Both the position numbers and the translations under genes were made by a program. A stretch of 64,000 nt of DNA from CAVVYW01 sp963752605. GTDB taxonomy: Bacteria > Actinomycetota > Thermoleophilia > Solirubrobacterales > 70-9. The stretch's first letter is position 1; every line of letters starts with the position of its first letter. The notes below the pieces were generated by a model that was not told the origin of the DNA, ran no database searches, and saw nothing but the letters and a program-made list of their open reading frames with translations. Below, one piece after another: positions 31,111-39,724 of the stretch. The DNA is taken from NCBI GenBank assembly GCA_963752605.1, contig CAVVYW010000005.1, positions 1 through 64,000 on the forward strand, written 5' to 3'.

Positions 31111-32553
31111 CTACGACCAGGTCTCCCAGCGCAGCTCCGCTTCGCCGGAGACCAGGTGCCCCTCGTCCAGCCGCGGGTCCGGCTCGGGGAACTCCACCCG
31201 CTGGTGGGAGCCCCGGGACTCCTCCCTGGCGAGGGCGAAGCGGGCGATCTGGCGCGCCAGCGGGTAGGGGTCCTCGAGCAGCTGCTCGAGCTGGTCCCGC
31301 CGGCGCAGCGGGCCGGCGAGCCGCCAGACCGCCGCCCGCGTCTCGACCGGTGGCGGCTCGAACCGAAACTGGGGCGGGTCGGGGAGAGCATCGGCGGGCG
31401 CGGGCTCCTCCGCCGCCGCCGCGGCGGCCTTGGCGCCGAGCACGAAGCACTCCGTGAGCGAGTTCGAGGCGAGTCGGTTCGCTCCGTGAAGGCCGGTGCA
31501 CGCGCATTCGCCCACCGCGAACAGCCCCGGCAGCGAGCTGCGACCGTCGAGGTCCGTCGCCACCCCGCCCATCACGTAGTGCGAGGCCGGGGCGACCGGG
31601 ATCGGCTGATCGGCCGGGTCGTATCCGGCCACCCGCAGGGCCTCGAAGACGTTGGGGAAGCGCTCCTCGCTGAGCTCACGCATGTCGAGCAGCACGTGGT
31701 CGGTCCCGTCCTGCTCCATCTGGTCGAGTACCGCCAGGGTCACCTCATCCCGGGGCGCCAACTCGTCGGTGAAGCGTTCGCCTCTGGCGCTCAGGAGCCG
31801 GGCGCCCTCCCCACGGACCGCCTCGGTCACCAGGGTGCCGTCGGCCCGTGAGCCCGAGGCCGCCAGAGCGGTCGGATGGAACTGGCAGAGCTCGAGGTCG
31901 GCGAGCTCGGCTCCAGCGAACGAGGCCATCACCATTCCCGCTCCGATCGCGCCCCAGGGATTCGTGGTCCGTGCCCATAGCGCGGCGGCGCCGCCGGTCG
32001 CGAGGATCGTCGCGCGCGCCGCCAGCGGCCCGGCCTCGGTGATCACGCCGTGGCAGTGGCCGTCGCCGCCCCAGAGGGCGACCGCCGAGGCCTCCTCCTC
32101 CACCTCGATGCCGGGCTGGTCCGCGGCGATCGCCGCGAGCCTCTCGGTGATCAGGCGGCCGGTGCCGGCGCCTCCGGCGTGGACGACGCGCCGGCGGGAA
32201 TGGCCGCCCTCGAGGGCCAGCGCGAGCCTCCCGTCCGGGTCGCGGTCGAACGGGACGCCCCGTCGCTCCAGCTCGGCGACCACCCCGGGCGCCTCCCGCG
32301 CCAGCATCTCCGCTGCCGATGGGCGGCACGCGTTGCGGCCCGCCGCGAGCGTGTCGGCGACGTGCTGCTCGGGCGAGTCGTCCTCCCCGATCGCCGCCGC
32401 CAGACCGCCCTGGGCTCGGTAACTGGAGCTGTCGGAGAGCTCCTTCCGCGAGATCAGCCTGACGCGGGCGCCGGCCTCCGCCGCGGTCAGGGCGGCGTAG
32501 AGGCCGGCGGCCCCGCCGCCCACCACGGCGACGTCAACGGTGTTCTGCTGCAT
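31111..32553 (-). CDS. nadB: L-aspartate oxidase
   Basis: 480 residues. FAD-binding VVGGGAAGLYAALTAAEAGA at the N-terminus, then SSSYRAQGGLAAA, the substrate motif ELCQFHPTAL, a VTEAVRGEGARLL stretch and PASHYVMGGVATDLDGRSSLPGLFAVGE in parts, and NRLASNSLTECFV. It oxidises L-aspartate to iminoaspartate, the first step of NAD synthesis. The C-terminal helical domain is shorter than in E. coli. nadA and nadC, usually adjacent, are not in the window. It is divergent from the HDAC-family gene with only 25 bases between starts. Confidence 0.93.
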   Translation of the reverse strand: MQQNTVDVAVVGGGAAGLYAALTAAEAGARVRLISRKELSDSSSYRAQGGLAAAIGEDDSPEQHVADTLAAGRNACRPSAAEMLAREAPGVVAELERRGVPFDRDPDGRLALALEGGHSRRRVVHAGGAGTGRLITERLAAIAADQPGIEVEEEASAVALWGGDGHCHGVITEAGPLAARATILATGGAAALWARTTNPWGAIGAGMVMASFAGAELADLELCQFHPTALAASGSRADGTLVTEAVRGEGARLLSARGERFTDELAPRDEVTLAVLDQMEQDGTDHVLLDMRELSEERFPNVFEALRVAGYDPADQPIPVAPASHYVMGGVATDLDGRSSLPGLFAVGECACTGLHGANRLASNSLTECFVLGAKAAAAAAEEPAPADALPDPPQFRFEPPPVETRAAVWRLAGPLRRRDQLEQLLEDPYPLARQIARFALAREESRGSHQRVEFPEPDPRLDEGHLVSGEAELRWETWS

Positions 32554-32578
32554 GGAGGCCGATTACGGTACCCGTGAT

Positions 32579-33586
32579 ATGGGCCTCTACGTCCGCCATC
32601 CGAGCTCCTTCCAGCACGAGACGGGCGGCCATCCCGAGAACCCGCGCCGCCTGACCGCGATCGAGGAGGCGCTCTCCGAGCGCGACTGGCTCGGGCTGGA
32701 GCGGATCGAGGCTCCGGCGGCGAATCGCGATCAGCTCCTGCGGGTCCACGCACCGGAGCACGTCGAGGCGATCGAGCGATTCTCGGGCGCGGGCGGCGGG
32801 ATGATCGACATGGACACCGTCGCCAGCGCCGGGTCCTGGGAGGCGGCCCTGCACGCGGCCGGGGGCGCCGCCGCGGCGGCCGAGCGGCTGCTCGACGATG
32901 GCGGCTTCGCCTTCTGCGGCCTGCGCCCCCCCGGCCATCACGCCGAACGCGACCGGGCGATGGGCTTCTGCCTCTTCAACAACGTCGCCGTGGCAGCGGC
33001 TCACGTGCTGGCGGAGCGCGGCCTCGATCGCGTCCTGGTCCTCGACTGGGACGTCCACCACGGCAACGGGACCGAGGCGATCTTCTACGACTCGAGCGAG
33101 GTGCTCTACGCGAGCATCCACCAGAGCCCGCTCTATCCCGGGACGGGAGCGCCGGGCGACGTCGGCGCCGGAGAGGGGGAGGGGTTCAACGTGAACCTGC
33201 CGGTTCCGCCGGGCAGCGGCCCTGACGACTTCCTCTCACTGGTGCAGCACGTGGCCGCGCCGATCGCGCGGGAGTGGCAGCCGGAGCTGATCTGCCTCTC
33301 GGCCGGGTACGACGCCCATCGCGACGATCCGCTCGCCGAGTGCGAGCTGGACGAGGGGGCGTATGCCGACATGGCCGCGAGCATCAGGGAGCTGGCATCG
33401 GAGCTGTCGGTCCCGGTGCTGGCCTGCCTGGAGGGCGGCTACGCGCTCGGGGCCCTGGCGGCTTCGGTGGTGGCGACCCTCGAGGCGCTCGGCGACGGGG
33501 CGGAGCCGCGGCGGGCGCCGGAGGCCCCGGCGAGTCCGCACCGCGAGCGGATCGCTCGCCATTGGCCGGTGCTCGCCGAGGCCTAG
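32579..33586 (+). CDS. Histone deacetylase/acetylpolyamine amidohydrolase family enzyme
   Basis: 335 residues. HPENPRRLTAIEEAL, catalytic GHHAERDRAMGFCLFNN (H120, H121), zinc ligands in LDWDVHHGNGTE (D158, H160) and in SAGYDAHRDDPLAE, and LEGGYALGALAASV at the end. Bacterial members deacetylate acetyl-lysine proteins (AcuC-like), acetylpolyamines or other amides. The N-terminal fit to HxTGGHPENP gives the ATG at 32579; a 13-codon upstream extension would run into the nadB start. Confidence 0.92.
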   Translation: MGLYVRHPSSFQHETGGHPENPRRLTAIEEALSERDWLGLERIEAPAANRDQLLRVHAPEHVEAIERFSGAGGGMIDMDTVASAGSWEAALHAAGGAAAAAERLLDDGGFAFCGLRPPGHHAERDRAMGFCLFNNVAVAAAHVLAERGLDRVLVLDWDVHHGNGTEAIFYDSSEVLYASIHQSPLYPGTGAPGDVGAGEGEGFNVNLPVPPGSGPDDFLSLVQHVAAPIAREWQPELICLSAGYDAHRDDPLAECELDEGAYADMAASIRELASELSVPVLACLEGGYALGALAASVVATLEALGDGAEPRRAPEAPASPHRERIARHWPVLAEA

Positions 33587-33596
33587 CGGAACCTGG

Positions 33597-34004
33597 TCAG
33601 GCGCTCGCCTCCCGCTTCAGCTTGCGCCAACCGCCCGCGCGGTTGTTGGCGATGATCCGCTTCAGCATCTCCTGGAGGGCGGGGGCGTTGATCTCCTCGC
33701 CCTCGTGGATCCGGATGAAGCGGCCCGTCTCGTTGTCGTGACCCCCGGTGATGATGTTCTCCGGGTCGGGAACGATCGCGCCGTCATAGAGGAACACGTT
33801 GACGTGCCTCTTTGCTCCCAGCAGCGCGCAGACGTTGCCCTCCAGGACGAAGTAGGGGCGGTCCCGGTATTTGATCGTTTCGGCGACCTCTGGATCTGCC
33901 GCGTGGACGAGGTCGCGCACCTCGCGGCAGATGGGCTGCTGCCAGTCCGGCAGCGCATCGATGTAGGTGTCGACTCGCGGATCGCGGGATGCCATCGCTT
34001 CCAC
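33597..34004 (-). CDS. DUF1801 protein of the ArsR-SRPBCC operon
   Basis: About 135 residues, GTG 34004 or ATG 33995. DUF1801-like: PDWQQPICREVRDLVHAADPEVAETIKY, RPYFVLEGNVCALLGAKRHVNVFLY, and the long C-terminal helix. These small proteins frequently follow ArsR and AHSA1/SRPBCC genes, as here. Converges on the HDAC-family gene. Function unknown. Confidence 0.82.
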   Translation of the reverse strand: MEAMASRDPRVDTYIDALPDWQQPICREVRDLVHAADPEVAETIKYRDRPYFVLEGNVCALLGAKRHVNVFLYDGAIVPDPENIITGGHDNETGRFIRIHEGEEINAPALQEMLKRIIANNRAGGWRKLKREASA

Positions 34005-34010
34005 TCCGCC

Positions 34011-34514
34011 TCAGCTCGCGGCCTGCGCGTAGCGCAGCGAGCCGGGAGTCGTCAGCCGCTCTCCGGTCTCGAGCAGCGTCTTCAGGCCGGAGAGGATCAT
34101 CGGCCAGCCGCCATAGAGCTCCGAGCTGGCGCCCTCGGGCAGCTGGTCGTGGATCACGGTCAGCCGGCACGAGTCGTCGCCGACGGGTTCGATCTCCCAG
34201 GTGATCCTGGTGGCGCCGTACGCCTTGACCTCGTCGCTCCACAGCGCGGTGAATGACTGCACCAGCCTCTTGGGCGGGTCGACCTCCAGGTTCTCGCCCT
34301 CGGCGATGTCGATCACACCGGGGACCGAGCCCTTGTAGCTCGAGCCCTCGGTCCATTCGGAGATCGTCTCGACCCCGAAGCTGTACTGGGCGCGCATCTT
34401 GGGATCGGTGATCGCCTCCCAGAGCCGCTCCGGGCTGGTCTTGATGTAGATCTCGAAAACGGCGGTGGTGTCGGTGGGCTCCAGGACGAGCCCGCCTTCG
34501 GGTTCACTCTTCAT
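34011..34514 (-). CDS. SRPBCC/AHSA1 (START-like) domain protein
   Basis: 167 residues. FEIYIKTSPERLWEAITDPK and the RITWEIEPVGDDSCRLTVIHDQLPEG strand pair then GGWPMILSGLKTLLETGE are typical of the AHSA1-like ligand-binding helix-grip fold. The ATG at 34514 overlaps the arsR-like stop (ATGA). In such operons the SRPBCC protein is thought to bind a small hydrophobic ligand, but its function here is unknown. Confidence 0.88.
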   Translation of the reverse strand: MKSEPEGGLVLEPTDTTAVFEIYIKTSPERLWEAITDPKMRAQYSFGVETISEWTEGSSYKGSVPGVIDIAEGENLEVDPPKRLVQSFTALWSDEVKAYGATRITWEIEPVGDDSCRLTVIHDQLPEGASSELYGGWPMILSGLKTLLETGERLTTPGSLRYAQAAS

Positions 34515-34828
34515 GCTTCCTCCTCTAGCTCTCGTTTCAGGCCGGTGAGCGTCTTTGTCATCGGCCTCGCGTATTTGCTGACCCAGCGGTCGTAGACGAG
34601 CTGGATCGGGACGGGGTTCAGGAAGTGGTGCTTCTCGCGCCCGTTGCGCCTGGTGCTCACCAGGCCGGCTTCCTCGAGCACCTTCAGGTGCTTCATGACG
34701 CCGAAGCGCGTCATCGGCAGTCGCTCCTCGAGCGCGGTCAGCGTCTGCCCGTCGTCTTCGAAGAGCTCGTCGAGCAGGCTTCGGCGCGTCGAATCGGCGA
34801 GGGCCTTGAACACCGCGTCCATTTCCAT
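34511..34828 (-). CDS. ArsR-family repressor
   Basis: 105 residues. MDAVFKALADSTRRSLLDELFEDDGQTLTALEERLPMTRFGVMKHLKVLEEAGLVSTRRNGREKHH in parts is a typical winged helix of the SRPBCC-linked ArsR group, without metal-binding Cys. ATG 34828 starts seven bases after the -10 TATACT, which implies a leaderless mRNA; an in-frame start at 34822 is possible. A strong dyad fills its own promoter, so autoregulation is very likely. Confidence 0.9.
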   Translation of the reverse strand: MEMDAVFKALADSTRRSLLDELFEDDGQTLTALEERLPMTRFGVMKHLKVLEEAGLVSTRRNGREKHHFLNPVPIQLVYDRWVSKYARPMTKTLTGLKRELEEEA

Positions 34829-34835
34829 GCGGTGA

Positions 34836-34865
34836 AGTATAGGTGACCTTTTGGTCACCTGTCAA
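34836..34865 (-). promoter_or_regulatory. ArsR-controlled promoter: TTGACA-18-TATACT with operator in the spacer
   Basis: On the minus strand TTGACA (34865-34860) and TATACT (34841-34836) are near-consensus -35 and -10 hexamers 18 bases apart. AGGTGACC and GGTCACCT (34841-34848 and 34853-34860) are perfect 8+8 arms around TTTT and fill the spacer, so a bound ArsR dimer would block RNA polymerase. The ATG follows the -10 by seven bases. Confidence 0.88.
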
Positions 34866-34888
34866 GGAAAAAGAGATGAGGCTCGCGG

Positions 34889-36457
34889 CTAGGCGCTCAG
34901 GCGCTGCTTCAGCTCGTCAAGGAAGGACTTCGGGAAGCCGGGGACGGTGTCCAGGTCGTCGATCGAGTCGAAGCCGTCCTGGCGCTGCCGGTACGCGATG
35001 ACGCGCGTTGCCTGGGTGACCGAGAGGCCGAGCCGGCGCAGCTGCTCGAAGGTCGCCTCGTTGACGTCAACCATCGGCGCATCCGGCGCGGCCCGCTTGC
35101 GCTCAGCCCTGACCCTTGCCCGCTCGGCCTGTCGCCGTTCCTTCGCCGCCCTGCGCTTCGCCCGCTTCTCGTCCCTGCGCTTCTGCTCGACCGCGGGCTG
35201 CTCCTCCGTCTCCGGTTCCTCCGCCTCGGCGGGGGCCTCCTCCGAGGGCGCCTCCTCCTGGGGTTCCTCGGTCTGCCCCGCCTCCCTCATCTCTGGAAGC
35301 TCGATCCGGGCGGCCGCGGCGCGGGCCGGGGCCCGCGTCGCCATCTCGCGGACGGACCCGATCCGGTCGCGCAGCTCCTGATAGCGGGCCGCCTCCCCTT
35401 CGGGGTCGCCCTCCGCCAGCTCACGCTCCCGCTCGGCGAAGCGCCGTTCGGCCTCCGCCTCGATCTCTCGACGAGCGCGGGCGACCTCGCTCCGGGCGCG
35501 GGCCTCGGCGTCGAGCGTCGCCTTCTCCCTCTCCCGGGCGATTCGCTCGTCCGACTCGCGCGAGACCTTCTCGACGGCGTCGCGGCGGGCGGCCGAGACC
35601 TGCTCTCGCGCGGCGCGCTCCGCCTTCGCCTCGATCGCGCCGACCTGCCCACGGAGCCAGGCGGCGGCGCTGGAGCGTGCGTCCGCCTCGCGGTCGAGGC
35701 GTGCCTCCTCAGCTTTCGCGGCTCGCTGCTCCGCCGCCTTCGCCCGTTCCTCGGCCTGCTCGACCGCGGCGTCGAGCTTTGCCTCGGCCCGGGCCTCGAT
35801 GCGGCGCGACTCCGCCTTCAGGTGCTCCGCGGCCTCCCTCTGCAGCCGCTCGGTCTTGGCGCCCAGCCGAGTCTCGGCCTCCTCGACCTGGCGGCGTGCC
35901 TCCTCGATCCCTCCGACCAGCGCGTCGAGCCGCCTCTGCGCGGCCTCGGCGGCCCTCGTGGCGGACTCGCTCTCGCGCCGCATGGCGCGTTCGCGGATCT
36001 GAAGCTCGGACTCGTGGCGCTGCTCGGCCGCCCGCCGGGCAACGTCGATCTCCTCGCCGGCTCTGCGCTCTACGCCCGACCGGATCTCCTCGATCCGCTC
36101 AGCAATCTCTCGCTCGATGTCCTGGCGGACCCGCTTCTGGACTTCCGATGCATCGGCGTCCTCAGCGGGTCGGTCGGCCGCCCCCTCGCGGAGCCGCTCT
36201 TGGACTTCCTGCCGGGCCTCCGCGACGGCGTCGTGCAGACGGGATTCCATCTGGGCCTCGAGCGCCTCGAGCTCCTGCTGGATCTCCTCGCTCTGCTGGA
36301 CGAGACGGCGCTCGGTCTCCCCGCGGAGCCGCGGATCGGACCCGGCCCGCTTGAGCCTCCGCTGCACGTCCTCGAAGGTCCTGGAGGCGTCCTCCCGCTC
36401 CCGCTCCAACTCCTCCTCGAGGGCGAGGATGTCGCCCTTCGACTGCCGCTCGGCCAT
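34889..36457 (-). CDS. Long coiled-coil protein with C-terminal ComEA-like HhH domain
   Basis: 522 residues. Residues ~10-370 are an almost continuous Glu/Arg/Ala heptad-type coiled coil (many AEER, EAEAR repeats); ~380-450 is Pro/Glu-rich, then a Lys/Arg-rich stretch (RRDEKRAKRRAAKERRQAERARVRAERKR in parts), and ~455-522 is a helix-hairpin-helix domain of ComEA type: VDVNEATFEQLRRLGLSVTQ, RVIAYRQRQDGFDSIDDLD, VPGFPKSFLDELK. The HhH plus basic segment suggests DNA binding. No signal peptide or membrane helix, so unlike ComEA it is cytosolic. Divergent from a pilin gene; role unknown. Confidence 0.75.
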   Translation of the reverse strand: MAERQSKGDILALEEELEREREDASRTFEDVQRRLKRAGSDPRLRGETERRLVQQSEEIQQELEALEAQMESRLHDAVAEARQEVQERLREGAADRPAEDADASEVQKRVRQDIEREIAERIEEIRSGVERRAGEEIDVARRAAEQRHESELQIRERAMRRESESATRAAEAAQRRLDALVGGIEEARRQVEEAETRLGAKTERLQREAAEHLKAESRRIEARAEAKLDAAVEQAEERAKAAEQRAAKAEEARLDREADARSSAAAWLRGQVGAIEAKAERAAREQVSAARRDAVEKVSRESDERIAREREKATLDAEARARSEVARARREIEAEAERRFAERERELAEGDPEGEAARYQELRDRIGSVREMATRAPARAAAARIELPEMREAGQTEEPQEEAPSEEAPAEAEEPETEEQPAVEQKRRDEKRAKRRAAKERRQAERARVRAERKRAAPDAPMVDVNEATFEQLRRLGLSVTQATRVIAYRQRQDGFDSIDDLDTVPGFPKSFLDELKQRLSA

Positions 36458-36593
36458 CGGCGCGGACTCTATGAAAGAAGGAGGCGGTAGCGGGATTCGG
36501 CACGGAGTCGATCGGCTTCGGCCACATCCCGGTCTGGATCGGTTTGCCCGGGCATCCGACGATCCTGGCCAAACGAGCCCAGGAGGTAACGAG

Positions 36594-36815
36594 ATGCCAG
36601 AAGTCGTCGCCCGCGCCGGGAGGCGCCTTTCCTCGCTTCACGGCGAGCGCGGACAGGGAACGGTCGAGTACGTCGGCCTGATCCTGCTCGTCGCCCTGCT
36701 GATGGTCGGGATGGTCGCCGCGATGAAGGGGTTCCAAGGCGCCCAGGGCCTCGAGCTCGCCGAGACGATCGTCGACAAGATCCGCCAGGCCGTCAACAAG
36801 GTCAACTTCCACTAG
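36594..36815 (+). CDS. Flp/TadE-type pilin-like small protein
   Basis: 73 residues with SD AGGAGG (36581-36586). A short basic leader ends in GERGQG followed by TVEYVGLILLVALLMVGMVAAMKGF: the Gly/xxxEY prepilin-peptidase site plus hydrophobic helix is the class III (Flp) signature. The mature part would be ~50 residues. No Tad secretion genes lie nearby, so it is an orphan here or uses machinery encoded elsewhere. Confidence 0.78.
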   Translation: MPEVVARAGRRLSSLHGERGQGTVEYVGLILLVALLMVGMVAAMKGFQGAQGLELAETIVDKIRQAVNKVNFH

Positions 36816-36916
36816 CTAGCGACCGCCAGGCCGCTCCACCTCGGAGCGAAGGGCGAAGCCCGAAGCGACTTGTGTGGGGCGGCCGCTTGCGGTCGCGACC
36901 TGATGGCGAAGCCGTC

Positions 36917-36937
36917 GCGCCAGTGACACACTGGCGC
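36917..36937 (+). promoter_or_regulatory. Perfect 9-base hairpin ending two bases before the rph start
   Basis: GCGCCAGTG (36917-36925) and CACTGGCGC (36929-36937) with loop ACA. It occupies the place where an SD would be. It may end the pilin transcript or control initiation of rph. Confidence 0.5.
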
Positions 36938-36939
36938 CG

Positions 36940-37674
36940 ATGCCCGCCGGCCGCAGCTACGACCGCGCCCCCGCCGACCCGAGGCCGACCTCGATCGAGG
37001 CCGGCTTCGTTCGCACGGCGACCGGGTCGGCGTTGATCGAGCAGGGAGAGACGCGGGTGATCTGCACCGCCTCGGCGACCGACTCCGTCCCGCGCTGGAT
37101 GGAGGGCAAGGCGAGGGGCTGGGTGACGGCCGAGTACGCGATGTTGCCCGCATCCACCGGGGACCGGAAGGCCCGCGACATCAGCCGCGGCAAGCAGGAC
37201 GGCCGGTCGGTCGAGATCCAGCGCCTGATCGGCCGGTCGCTCCGGGGAGTGGTGGACTTCGAGGCGATGGGGGAGCGCTCGATCTTCGTGGACTGCGACG
37301 TGCTGCAGGCCGACGGCGGCACGCGCTGCGCCGCGATCACCGGCGGCTTCGTCGCGCTGCAACTCGCCTTCAACGCCCTGGTGGAGGCCGGAGACCTCGA
37401 GCGGCTCCCCCTGAATCAGTCCGTGGCGGCGATCAGCGTCGGCATCGTCGACGGGGCGCCGCTCTGCGACCTCGACTATGAGGAGGACTCGGCCGCCGAG
37501 GTGGACGCGAACGTGGTCATGACCGGCGACGGTGGCCTGGTCGAGGTGCAGACGACCGCCGAGCGAACGCCGCTCTCCCGGGCCCACCTGGACGAGCTGC
37601 TCGCCCTGGCGGAGGAGGGCATCGCTCGGCTGCGCGAGACACAGGACAAGGCGGTCGGGGGGCTTCCCGGGTAG
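36940..37674 (+). CDS. rph: Ribonuclease PH
   Basis: 244 residues. SIEAGFVRTATGSALIEQGETRVICTAS, AEYAMLPAST, RSVEIQRLIGRSLRGVVD, CDVLQADGGTRCAAITGG and DLDYEEDSAAEVDANVVMTG (all in parts) are the RNase PH sequence; phosphorolytic trimming of tRNA 3' ends. Upstream of rdgB, a common pairing. No SD; a hairpin abuts the ATG. Confidence 0.95.
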   Translation: MPAGRSYDRAPADPRPTSIEAGFVRTATGSALIEQGETRVICTASATDSVPRWMEGKARGWVTAEYAMLPASTGDRKARDISRGKQDGRSVEIQRLIGRSLRGVVDFEAMGERSIFVDCDVLQADGGTRCAAITGGFVALQLAFNALVEAGDLERLPLNQSVAAISVGIVDGAPLCDLDYEEDSAAEVDANVVMTGDGGLVEVQTTAERTPLSRAHLDELLALAEEGIARLRETQDKAVGGLPG

Positions 37675-37703
37675 GCCGGGGAGCAATCGGGAAGAGCCTC
37701 CGC

Positions 37704-38297
37704 ATGGGCCCCCTGGTGGTCGCGACCCGCAACGAGCACAAGCTTCGCGAGCTCCGCGAGGCCCTTCCCGGGATCGACCTGGAACCCCTTCCGCCGGAGG
37801 TCGAGCTGCCGCCGGAGGAGGGGACAACCTTCGCGGAGAACGCGCTCGGCAAAGCGAGGGCCGCCAACGCGGCGACGGGGAGGGCGGTGATCGCCGACGA
37901 CTCGGGGATCGAGGCGCGCGCCCTGGACGGCCGCCCCGGGGTCCGCTCCGCCCGCTACGCCGGTGAGGGGGCGAGCGACGAGGCCAACCTCGCCCGGCTC
38001 CTCGCCGAGCTCGATGGCGCCGAGGACCGGCGGGTCGCCTACGTCGCCGCGATCGCGCTGGTTGCGGAGGACGGGGAGGAGAGACTGTTCGAGGGGCGCT
38101 GCGAGGGCACGCTGGCGAGCGAGCCCAGGGGAGGCGGCGGCTTCGGCTACGACCCCGCGTTCGTCCCGGACGACACCGGGCCCGGCGATGAGAGGACGAT
38201 GGCCGAGCTCGCGCCCCACGAGAAGCACGCGATCAGCCATCGCGGCCGGGCGGCGCGGGCCCTGGCCGAGCATCTCGGGGTGGAGGTGCCGCGATGA
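37704..38297 (+). CDS. rdgB: XTP/dITP diphosphatase (RdgB/HAM1)
   Basis: 197 residues. VVATRNEHKLRELREAL, TTFAENALGKARAA, VIADDSGIEARALDGRPGVRSARYAG in parts, GGGGFGYDPAFVPD and MAELAPHEKHAISHRGRA. Removes non-canonical purine triphosphates. 29 bases after rph and overlapping the cation-efflux start (ATGA). Confidence 0.95.
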   Translation: MGPLVVATRNEHKLRELREALPGIDLEPLPPEVELPPEEGTTFAENALGKARAANAATGRAVIADDSGIEARALDGRPGVRSARYAGEGASDEANLARLLAELDGAEDRRVAYVAAIALVAEDGEERLFEGRCEGTLASEPRGGGGFGYDPAFVPDDTGPGDERTMAELAPHEKHAISHRGRAARALAEHLGVEVPR

Positions 38298-39203
38298 CCA
38301 TCACCAAGCCCGCGGCCGCCGGGGTCTCGATCATCTCCAACTCGCTGTTGATCGCGCTCAAGCTTGCGGCCGCGGCGGTCACGGGCTCGATCGCGATCCT
38401 CAGCGAGGCGATCCATTCCTCGATCGACCTGATCGCCTCCGTGATCGCCTTCATCTCGGTGCGGCGGGCCGACGCGCCGGCCGACGCCGAGCATCCCTAC
38501 GGGCACGAGAAGGCGGAGAGCGTCGCGGCGTCGATCGAGGGCATGCTGATCCTGGTCGGCGCCGGGATCATCATCTACGAGTCGGTCCGCCGCCTGGCGG
38601 GCGGCGCGGAGGTCGAGGATCTCGGGATCGGCATCGCGGTGATCGGGTTCTCCGCTCTGGCCAACGCCGGCGTGGCCACCTTCCTCCGCCGTCAGGCCCG
38701 CCGGCACGAGTCGCCGGCGCTGGCCGGTGACGCTGCACACCTCGGGCACCGACGCGCTCACCTCGCTTGGCGTGCTGGTCGGGCTGGTCCTGGTCGACGC
38801 CACCGGAGCGGTGGAGATCGACTCGATCGTCGCGATCCTGGTCGCGGGGGTGATCGTGGTCGCGGGGGTCCGGCTCCTCCGCCGCTCCGCCGGCGCGCTG
38901 ATGGACGAGTCACCGCCGCCGGAGGAGATGGACCGGATCGAGGCGGCGATCGCACGGGCCCGTCCCGATGAGATGGTCGGCTACCACAAGCTCCGGGCCC
39001 GGATCGCGCCCCGGCGACGCTACATCGACATGCACGTCCAGTTCCGGGACGGCACGACCCTGGAGCGGGCCCACGAGCTCGCCCATGCGCTGCGCGACGC
39101 GATCGAGGCCGAGCTCGGCAACGCCGAGGTCCTGATCCACGTCGAGCCGGAGAGCTCCCGGCACGACCCCGAGGAGATGCCGAAGCCGTATCGGGCTGGT
39201 TAG
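38294..39203 (+). CDS. Cation diffusion facilitator (zinc/iron efflux), one apparent frameshift
   Basis: First frame: SIISNSLLIALKLAAAAVTGS, ILSEAIHSSIDLIASVIAF, HPYGHEKAESVAASIEGML and further helices to LAGDAAHL. Second frame continues TDALTSLGVLVGLVLVDATG, then the C-terminal cytoplasmic domain (HKLRARIAPRRRYIDMHVQF, VLIHVEPES). The join falls near 38742-38746, where one extra G in CTCGGGC breaks the frame; restoring it gives a full ~300-residue CDF protein with six helices. The gene length is 3n+1. Sequence error is more likely than a dead gene because both halves are well conserved. Confidence 0.85.
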
Positions 39204-39213
39204 CCGGATCCAG

Positions 39214-39354
39214 CTACAAGAGATTCACCGCCGCCGACGCCCCGACGGCGCCGACCACGATGCTGTAGCCGGTGTAACCGCCGACCGCGAGCAGGATCAC
39301 CGCCAGCCCGCAGACGACGACCACAGTCAGCCAGGACCATTGCGCGAGGGACAC
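39214..39354 (-). CDS. Very small membrane protein
   Basis: 46 residues from GTG 39354: SLAQWSWLTVVVVCGLAVILLAVGGYTGYSIVV and GAVGASAAVNLL, i.e. one long or two short membrane segments. Longer starts upstream would overlap the divergent gene and are not hydrophobic-signal-like. Coding is plausible but not certain. Confidence 0.45.
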   Translation of the reverse strand: MSLAQWSWLTVVVVCGLAVILLAVGGYTGYSIVVGAVGASAAVNLL

Positions 39355-39372
39355 GGCCGCTATTTTGACCCA

Positions 39373-39720
39373 GTGGCACTTGCTGACGCGTCCACCACCC
39401 CCGACGCCGCCGCGGCTCTGGCCGCGCTCGAGGAGGCCTCGCCGCAGTTGCGAGGCGCGGCGATCCTCGCCGGGGACGGCGAGGTCCTCGCCGCCAGCGG
39501 CGACCCGGTGGCCTGGGGCGGGGCGACCCGCGAGCTGCTCGAGGCGGCGGACGAGGCCGGTGGGGAGAAGGCGGCCCACGCTCACATCGCGACGGCCGAC
39601 GGCGAGGTCTTCTGCGTGCGGGAGGGAGACCTGGTCGCCGTCGCGGTCACCGATCGATTCGTGCTCGCCTCGCTGATGGTCTTCGACCTGCGGGCTGCGC
39701 TCCGCGGACTCCCGGGCTGA
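39373..39720 (+). CDS. Small Roadblock/LC7-like domain protein
   Basis: 115 residues from GTG 39373. Layout helix (PDAAAALAALEEASPQL), strand-turn-strand (RGAAILAGDGEVLAASGDP), helix (TRELLEAADEAG), then AHIATADGEVFCVREGDLVAVAVTDRFVLASLMVFDLRAAL in parts. This pattern resembles Roadblock/LC7 (MglB-like) proteins, which usually regulate small GTPases; no GTPase is adjacent. TTTTGACC upstream may be part of the promoter. Assignment by pattern only. Confidence 0.6.
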   Translation: MALADASTTPDAAAALAALEEASPQLRGAAILAGDGEVLAASGDPVAWGGATRELLEAADEAGGEKAAHAHIATADGEVFCVREGDLVAVAVTDRFVLASLMVFDLRAALRGLPG

Positions 39721-39724
39721 GCGG

